A stretch of 64,000 nucleotides of DNA from Amphibalanus amphitrite (Eukaryota > Arthropoda > Thecostraca > Balanomorpha > Balanidae): contig NW_024881523.1 of assembly GCF_019059575.1 (NCBI RefSeq), positions 186,001 through 250,000 on the forward strand, read 5' to 3'. Position 1 is the first letter of the stretch. Each line of letters opens with the position of its first letter. The translations under genes were made by a program, and so were the position numbers. Shown here one piece after another: positions 57,236 to 64,000 of this stretch. The notes under the pieces are model-generated. The model was given only the letters and a program-made list of their open reading frames with translations, was not told the DNA's origin and made no database searches.

Positions 57236-57349
57236 AATGCATGGGAGCTACATCATATCCCATGTTTGAACGTTTGAAACCACGAAAAGACTGCAAACGC
57301 GCGGCTAATGCGAGGCGACATACGCCGATTCGCGACCTCGGCCAAACAT

Positions 57350-57957
57350 GGTGCCATGGTGCTAGGCCGCCGGTGCATCTGAAAGAACTGTGGTGCCCCT
57401 GACAAGCCTGAAGTTCCAACGACAGGCCCGTGGTGCCCCTGACAGGCCCATGATGCCTTTGCGAGGCCGGTGGTGTCCACGTGAGGCCGGTGGTGCCCCT
57501 GGGCCCTGACAGGACTGTGGTGCTCCTGACAAGCCTGGAGTGTCCCCGACAGGCACGTGGTGCCACTAACAGGCCCAAGGTGTCCCAGTCCCTGCGAGGC
57601 CGGTGGTGTCCCTGCCAGGCATGTGGTGTCCATACTAGGCCTCTGGTGCCCCTGACAGGTCCGTGGCGCCCTTGCTAGGCCTATGGTGCCTCTGGCAGGC
57701 CTATGGTGCCCCTGGCGGGCCTGTGGTGGTACCCCTGACAGGCCCAAGGTGGTGCCCCTGCGAGGCCGGTGGGGCCCCTGGCAGGTCTGTGGTGCCCCTG
57801 GCAGACCTATGGTGCTCTTGCTAGGTTGATGGTGCTCCCAACAGGCCTGTGGTGCCCCTGACAGGCCGGTGGTGCCCCTGGCAGGCCTGTGGTGTCCCCG
57901 GGCCCCAAGAGGGTGGGGGGTCATGACCCATATGACCCACCCTTAGATACACCACTG
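57350..57957. repeat. 20-bp-unit minisatellite ending in a hAT-like terminus
   Basis: Regular 20-bp units such as GACAGGCCCGTGGTGCCCCT fill 57380-57900. The array is followed by GACCCACCCTTAGATACACCACTG, of which TACACCACTG ending at 57957 is the inverse of a typical hAT end. A matching left end and target duplication were not found. Confidence 0.65.
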
Positions 57958-58324
57958 GTCATTTACAGACTGACTCATTTGACATCCATTGCAAAACAAG
58001 TCACAGTAGTTACGTAGTATGTTTGTCACCCTGTTCCTTTATGCCCATTTTTATAGTGGGCAAATCTCGACGACTAGGGGGGCAATTCTGTTGAGTGCGG
58101 GGGCATTTGCCCCCCCAGTTAACATGTTAAAATAGGCCCTGAATTTTCAGATGATAAAGATGATGAATCGGAGGATGCTGAAAAGCAAAAGCTGATTCCA
58201 ATATTTGGACTACTTTACGATTAAAATGTTTACATTCCTGTCATCTTATTGATCATTTATTTGTTCTTTTTTATAAAAATAACTTAAGGCGTTGAGAACC
58301 GAGGTAATTTCTATCTACCGTGCC

Positions 58325-59512
58325 TTAACCCGCGCGGGGCTGGGGGGGGGGGGTAAATTTTACCCCCCTCGCGAATTTTTGCGATATCTCAAAAACGGCG
58401 GCGCGCAGCGCCGCCAAACTTTCAGTACCTTTTCTTACATCAATTTGACACGTTCCCTGAAAATTTGAGCGAAATCCGTCGGAAAATTTTTGAGAAATTG
58501 ACGTTTTAGTGACGTCATGTTCGCCATTTTCGCCTCAAAAACGGCAAAAGTTCAAACGCCACTAACATCTTCATTTTTAAAGGAATCAAGACGTAACAAA
58601 AAAGGTTATACGTAATTTTACTTTGTCTATCAAATGGCTATCTCGGTTTTTTGAAAATTTTGGATTTTGGCCTAAATTTTTACAAAAAACTGAATTTTTT
58701 GGGAAAATCATTATAAAATCCAAAATTTTGAGTCTATCGAAAAAACCGGAATATATGTCAGAGAAGTGGTCTATGTGCACCTACATACCAAATTTTAGAA
58801 GAATCGGTTCAAAAATGTGGGAGTTATTCAAAATTTTATGACGTCACGACACACAAATTTTTTGAAAAATGACTTTTTTGGAAGTTCTAGACCTCGTACG
58901 GAAACAAAAAAAGCACCATTCGATTCGCCGTGAAAAACTGCATCAGATAGACACCTTTTTAGGCCTTAACAACCAACTTCAAAATTTGACCTCACTTGAC
59001 CTGACCTTGACCTGACCTCGACCTGAAATTCATCCAGAGGTGGTCCATATCACTTATTGAGTGTGCCTATTGCATTCTATGAGTAAAATGACCCATAAAA
59101 CATGTGTCGCACATGCCCTTTTCTATATTTTGTTTTTTGGTGACCTGACCTGACCTGACCTGACCTTGACCTTGACTTCTGAATGATATTGTATGCAACG
59201 AATATTGTCTTGGTAGCCTAAGAACACGTTTTGGGCGATCAGTCTCAGTCCATGACTCCATTCTTCGGCAACTACGGTGCAAGGCCGATACTGTAGAAAC
59301 TTGCAATTTGTACCCTTGACCTGACCTTGACCTTGACCTCAAACTTTAAATTAAGTACATGTTTTTAGTAGTTCGTGATGAGAGCTTTCGATTGGCGTTT
59401 GAATTTTCCAAATCGGACCATTAGTTCGGGAGATAACAGGGGGGGGGGTAAAATTTACCCCCCCCCCCAGCCCCGCGCGTTCGGCTGGAGACCCCAGCCC
59501 CGCGCGGGTTAA
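58325..59512. mobile_element. piggyBac-like element, family B, complete and uninterrupted
   Basis: TTAA at 58325-58328 and 59509-59512 flanks an 1180-bp element with ends CCCGCG and CGCGGG. The right end carries CAGCCCCGCGCG at 59468 and 59495 (27 bp apart). At 58576-58580 the sequence CATTTTTAAAGG is the empty form of the site occupied by the nested element in 25939-28315. The interior holds three TGACCTTGACC arrays. No transposase. Confidence 0.87.
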
Positions 59513-59577
59513 CTTACTAGCAACAGCAATCTATCTACGCCCTACGGTGGCAAGGAAGACTGTGAAAGAAGCGTAAG

Positions 59578-59818
59578 ATGGATTCTAAACAATTCTTTTG
59601 TGATATACTGAAGGGCAAAGTGCAGAGAAGAGCGTACAAGTCCTGTTTTGTGCCAGGCTGTTGCAGTAGCACTTATGAAACTCCGAAAACGATCTTCGTT
59701 CATGTCCCGAACAAAATTACCCTGAGGAGATGATCGTCTGCAATAGCAGGAAGAGCTGATGCAAGTACTTTGAAATCCACTATCAAGTCGGTGCTATTGT
59801 TGTAATGATCACTGTGAG
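59578..59818 (+). pseudogene. Broken THAP-domain exon
   Basis: An ATG at 59578 opens 51 codons that resemble the start of a THAP zinc-binding domain: CFVPGC (first Cys pair), then TPK and IFVHVPN. THAP domains (C2CH zinc fingers) bind DNA and occur in transcription factors and P-element-type transposases. The frame hits TGA at 59731-59733, where the conserved Trp codon is expected. Further on, the CCNDHC segment carrying the last Cys and His (59798-59815) is in a different frame, followed by a donor-like GAG|GTGAGA at 59818. An in-frame stop plus a frame change indicates a decayed copy. It begins 65 bases after the family B element, so it could be a relic of a transposon gene. Confidence 0.6.
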
Positions 59819-60945
59819 GTGAGATATTTTGTGCAAGGGCTGAGTGTAATGCCCAGGAAATGACCTCCATTCGCCCCCTGACCGGTCAGGGTTATAAAAT
59901 TTGAGTGGATGGCGGTCCGTTTGGGGTTCAGATGTCAATTGTATTTTGTTACTGTCAAACAATACATGTTATGCTGGCAGCGAATGTGTGTAAAGTCGTT
60001 TTTCGAAACAGAAGTTAGAACTGTAACGGCAGAGTGCTTGCTGGTCTCATCGTAAGTATTGTAAGTGTTGTAAGCAAAAGCATTGTCAATATTGTAAGTA
60101 TTGTGAGCATTGATGTATGGTAGATATCACCTCACATGATCTCGGCTCAGATAACCCTCTCCGGTGTCCCTGTCAGTAAATGGCACCTGGATCATTACAG
60201 ATAAGATAATTCGTCATAATTCTTAAAGAATTGGGTGGTTTTGACTCGTTTACTCGAGGTGCAGGTCGCATTTCAATACTTTTCCATAGGCTTGCAATGT
60301 AAAGGTCACGACTCTGACCTAACCTCAGGTCACAGATAAAAAATTCTGAGATATACAAACGACACATACTGCAGGTACTGTTTTGAAGACTTGATGAGAG
60401 GAAATAACTTCGTGAAAAACTCAAGCTCTGACGTGTTTGCAAACTTTTCTGAGGTGGGGTCAACAAACCCGCTCTGGTTACCTGACCTGACCTGACCCGG
60501 CATTTTTTTTTTTTTTGCTGAGATGTGCGCAATGAGCATTTAGGAAAAGACACCAAATATGAGCTGAATGTCTCGCGGCGTTTGGCAATTGTACAAGAAA
60601 ATCCTGAAAGGTCTCCCCGTCCGAAATAGGGTTAATGTGTACGAGTATATGAAGAGTTGCAGATGCCAAACATACCCAGATCTAAGACTGCAGTTCCCAG
60701 CGCCGCTGCAACGTTTTTAAAACAAACATACATAGGACATACAAACATGTTTATTTGCATCTGTTTTGGATAATAGCAACTCATGGCGCCATCACCCGCG
60801 ATAACTGTTAGGATTTGAGATATATTTTTATTTAGGCCATTAGTTTGGCTGTAATGTTTATTAATATTAGTTGGGCGGTGTTTGGTAGTTTTTTATTTAA
60901 CTTGTGGTATGTTGTGCTGATTGCGGGTTGTTCAAACCATTCAAA
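59819..60945. other. Intergenic with a family A remnant
   Basis: At about 60290-60510 a stretch with TGACCTAACCTCAGGTCACAGAT and TTCTGAGATA matches the interior of family A elements but has no ends. A 14-base T run follows near 60506. GTAAGTATTGTAAGTGTTG microsatellite-like sequence lies at 60050-60110. The rest shows nothing supported. Confidence 0.4.
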
Positions 60946-61027
60946 TGGGGCGTTCCACGACAAATCGACAAATAAAAAATTAAATTTGCACCCTCATATT
61001 TTATTCTTCGTTGAAAACTGGTGTAAG

Positions 61028-62491
61028 GGGTTGTGATGGGCGGGGAAGCCAGCTGTGGCAAGGATTTTTTTCTTCGAGCAACGGTTTCTGAGATATAGCC
61101 TCGGGCAATTCCTGGAGTTCGCGCTGCAGCCCTATGTTTGGCGGCCTATAACTCAGAAACTCTTGGTTTTTTACGATAAGAACTTTATATGGTTCAACAC
61201 ACAATCAACCAACAAACATTTTGGCTATCTCGGATTTTCAATTTTTGAAAATTTTGATCACGTGACCTTTTGTCCTATTTTTCGAAGAGTGACCTTGACA
61301 TTTTCCCCACTGAAAGTTGCAATTTTGTCTGATGACGATCAAAGCCTTATCAAGTGTCATTCATATGCGATGACAAAAAAAGTGGTTATCGCCCTGCGTT
61401 GACCTCAGGTCAGGTCATTTTTATGACCTGTCCATTATTACGAGCGGGAGCGACAGCGAGATCTCGAGAATAAAGCAAGATAGCGACAAGCGGTAAACGG
61501 TAAAAGGTACACACGGATAAGGTCTATAATTTTTACTGAGGTCATTTTCAGGTCAGGTCAAAGATGACGTCACAGGAGCTAAAAGAAAGTCAAAATAGCG
61601 GCACTATACATATATATGAAGTTTTTCTCGAATAACTTTCAAGGTATCCCACCTAGGAACAAACTAATAGCACCATCGTGATCCTCTCGTCGATCTGCAT
61701 CGAAACATATGTATTTTGACCTCGAAAGGTCGAAAGGTCAAAAGTTGACCTTAGGTCACGTGATCTAAGGTCAACTTTTGACCTTTCGACCTTTCGAGGT
61801 CAACATACATATGTTTCGATGCGGATCGCCGAGAGGATCACGATGGTGCTATTAGTTTGTTCCTAGGTGGGATACCTTGAAAGTTATTCGAGAAAAACTT
61901 CATATATATGTATAGTGCCGCTATTTTGACTTTCTTTTAGCTCCTGTGACGTCATCTTTGACCTGACCTGAAAATGACCTCAGTAAAGATTATAGACCTT
62001 ATCCGTGTGTACCCTTTACCGTTTACCGCTTGTCGCTATCTTGCTTTATTCTCGAGATCTCGCTGTCGCTCCCGCTCGTAATAATGGACAGGTCATAAAA
62101 ATGACCTGACCTGAGGTCAACGCAGGGCGATAACCACTTTTTTTGTCATCGCATATGAATGACACTTGATAAGGCTTTAATCGTCATCAGACAAAATTGC
62201 AACTTTCAGTGGGGAAAATATCAAGGTCACTCTTCGAAAAATAGGACAAAAGGTCACGTGATCAAAATTTTCAAAAATTGAAAATCCGAGATAGCCAAAA
62301 TGTTTGTTGGTTGATTGTGAGTTGAACCATATAAAGTTTTTATCGTAAAAAACCAATAGTTTCTGAGTTATAGGCCTCCAAACATAGGGCTGCAGCGCGA
62401 ACTCCAGGAAATGCCCGAGGCTATATCTCGGAAACCGTTGTTCGAAGAAAAAAATCCTTGCCACAGCTGGCTTCCCCGCCCATCACAACCC
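61028..62491. repeat. 1.46-kb near-perfect palindrome, no spacer
   Basis: The two arms, 61028-61759 and 61760-62491, are inverse copies meeting exactly at CAC|GTG. They differ at only a few positions, for example TGTATTTTGACC against TGTATGTTGACC near 61710. Weaker symmetry continues outward to GGGGCGTTCCACGACAAATC near 60947 and its inverse ending at 62563. Mirrored open frames at 61055-61402 and 62177-62464 are by-products. The arms contain AGGTCA motifs like the TTAA elements. No target duplication beyond a possible AAAT. Confidence 0.85.
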
Positions 62492-62752
62492 AATAGACCA
62501 ATTTCAAGCAAAAAATAAAATATGAGGGTGCAGGGCACTTGTCGATTTGTCGTGGAACGCCCCAAATGTAAGGACCTTATTGAACTCAACCCTACCCTTA
62601 CACTACCCTACATACGACTGGACGCTTTCCAAGCCCACAAGCATCACGACGCCGAGATGGAATGTAGCCGAGAAATCACCCTCGCCATCTGCTCTAGAGC
62701 TAATCGTGTGGGGCGGCGTGTGGGGCGCCGCTTAGCCTATGGGGGTGCACTT

Positions 62753-63096
62753 CTAGTGGATGGGGGACGGGGGTGCACCTGCACCCCTTTCATATGGAAA
62801 GTTACTTCCCTGATTACAGCTCCCCGTATTGCACCTAATCAGGGAACGGCCAGCAAACGAAGGAACTATTTCTGGATGACAGGCGAATAACCGCTCACGC
62901 AAGGAGCGGAGCTCCGCCCCGTCCAAAGTGGCCAACAAAGCAGAGACAGAGGCAGCATCACATCTTCCATCAAAGAACTGGTTTCTGGCTTGGAAGATGA
63001 GCTCCATCTTTGCATCCGAGTCGGTGCTGTCAGGAATCAGCTGGTCTAATGGAGTGAGAGACGAGAGTAGTGAGACGACTAGCTATTGTATCAGAG
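62753..63096 (-). CDS. Possible exon of an unrecognised gene
   Basis: On the minus strand an open frame runs from an acceptor-like AATAG near 63098 through about 100 codons. The segment 63060-62810 looks coding in composition: an acidic region with DSTDSD, then ATLDGAELRSLRERLFACH. A possible donor GAA|GTAACT lies near 62800. No family was recognised and no partner exon was found. It could equally be a fragment of a mobile element or chance. Confidence 0.25.
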
Positions 63097-63113
63097 CTGC
63101 CTGGTCTTCGTAG

Positions 63114-64000
63114 CATTTGCACCGATTCTTCTCGATCGGACTCTGAATTCTGTCCCTCCTGCGTATTACTTGAGGCATTGCTATGTAGCTAAGTCTTTGG
63201 CAGAGTTTCATTATCCATGCTTTGCAAACAGTGCCATAACAACACAGTTAATTAATCACCAAGCTTCTTTGCAAGTTCCAATACAGTTGAATTGCACGCG
63301 ATTTGAGTGCAAAAATCAAGAAAAGTGCCAACTTGTTCCCGTAAAATATTTTGAATATTGACCTAAAAAAATGAGTAATTCCCAGATAAAATAACAGCGA
63401 AATCAGTTTTCGCTTGCCAATAAAACTCACAGATATTGAAGCTCCATTATTAAAGGAACATTTTAGTATATGCCATTCTTGATAAAACTTCTTAGCCACG
63501 CAATACCAGCGCAAAATAAAGAGACACTGAAAACACGACCAATCACTCCGATTTACCATAGGAAAATACATAGAAAATGTATGTCTCAACTGCGCCAAAT
63601 ATACAGACAGTTATATACCTACATGTGACGTCATGATTAGCCCGACCAATCAGAAGCAAGTCGTTTTCAGCCACAAATAATTAATTTCTGAACTAACTAG
63701 GCATTTTTTTAACAAAGTGATTTTAAATTAAATCATTAAAAATTCTGAGCTTTTTTATTTTACCAAAACATACAGAGCATGCAGATAGGTCCCAACCCTA
63801 TTGACTAAGCTATCCTTCGTTTACGGAATGCAAAGAATTGTTATAGTTCGTTTTTCTTAAGTTCGACCCTCACTGTAATCGTCTCTTTGAACACAGCACG
63901 AGAATTGCTAGCTGAATTACTGAGAAAACTGGCTGGCGCACATTGATTTCACAGACGATTAATTTTACTCAAAATTATTTCTCCCTGTCTCTTATCTTCC
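63114..64000. other. AT-rich end of the window, nothing recognised
   Basis: Short open frames only. No transposon ends, RNA genes or exons supported. Confidence 0.4.

Noticed and set aside
61055..61402. A 115-residue frame mirrored at 62177-62464, first considered as a repeated gene
   Set aside because: Both copies are produced by the palindrome; no domain is recognised and neither has a supporting promoter or splice context.

Overview
The window is animal nuclear DNA: intron-rich genes with GT/AG introns, GC-rich exons in AT-rich flanks, and many transposable elements. No bacterial operon, CRISPR array, rRNA or tRNA was recognised. An arthropod, perhaps a crustacean, is my best guess. It rests on an arthropod-style lipocalin, an EAAT-type glutamate transporter, a ciliary radial-spoke gene and the transposon spectrum. 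No single sequence proves it.

Genes from left to right. (1) The last coding exon of an unidentified plus-strand gene with a very acidic C terminus (1068-1396) and its poly(A) signal. (2) A complete four-exon secreted lipocalin on the minus strand (3800-5383). (3) A nine-exon excitatory amino acid transporter (SLC1 family) on the minus strand, spanning about 20.6 kb (13064-33624), with introns swollen by transposons. (4) A full-length LTR retrotransposon (37214-41656) with identical 271-bp LTRs, a 5-bp target duplication, intact gag and pol, and an in-phase -1 frameshift signal. (5) A complete five-exon RSPH1-like MORN-repeat gene on the plus strand (44795-49788). (6) A broken THAP-domain exon (59578-59818). 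All exon phases in the three complete genes agree across their junctions.

Repeats make up most of the rest. One group has TTAA target sites and CCC-starting ends, as piggyBac elements do, but no transposase. It includes a nested insertion whose empty site is preserved in a second copy of the host element. In several diverged families one end, and only one, carries the terminal motif twice, about 27 bp apart. A second group has hAT-like ends (CAG..CTG) and perfect 8-bp target duplications. Two of these are packed with minisatellites of 20-22 bp units sharing the core GGCCTCTGAGGGCC, and a third minisatellite abuts a lone hAT-like end. A near-perfect 1.46-kb palindrome with no spacer and a 359-bp inverted repeat complete the unusual structures.

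The genes do not form one pathway. They are separate loci (ligand carrier, neurotransmitter uptake, cilium or sperm flagellum) embedded in a mobile-element landscape. The most notable material is the architecture of the non-autonomous transposons, and the parallel tandem duplication of exon starts in both the lipocalin and the RSPH1 gene.
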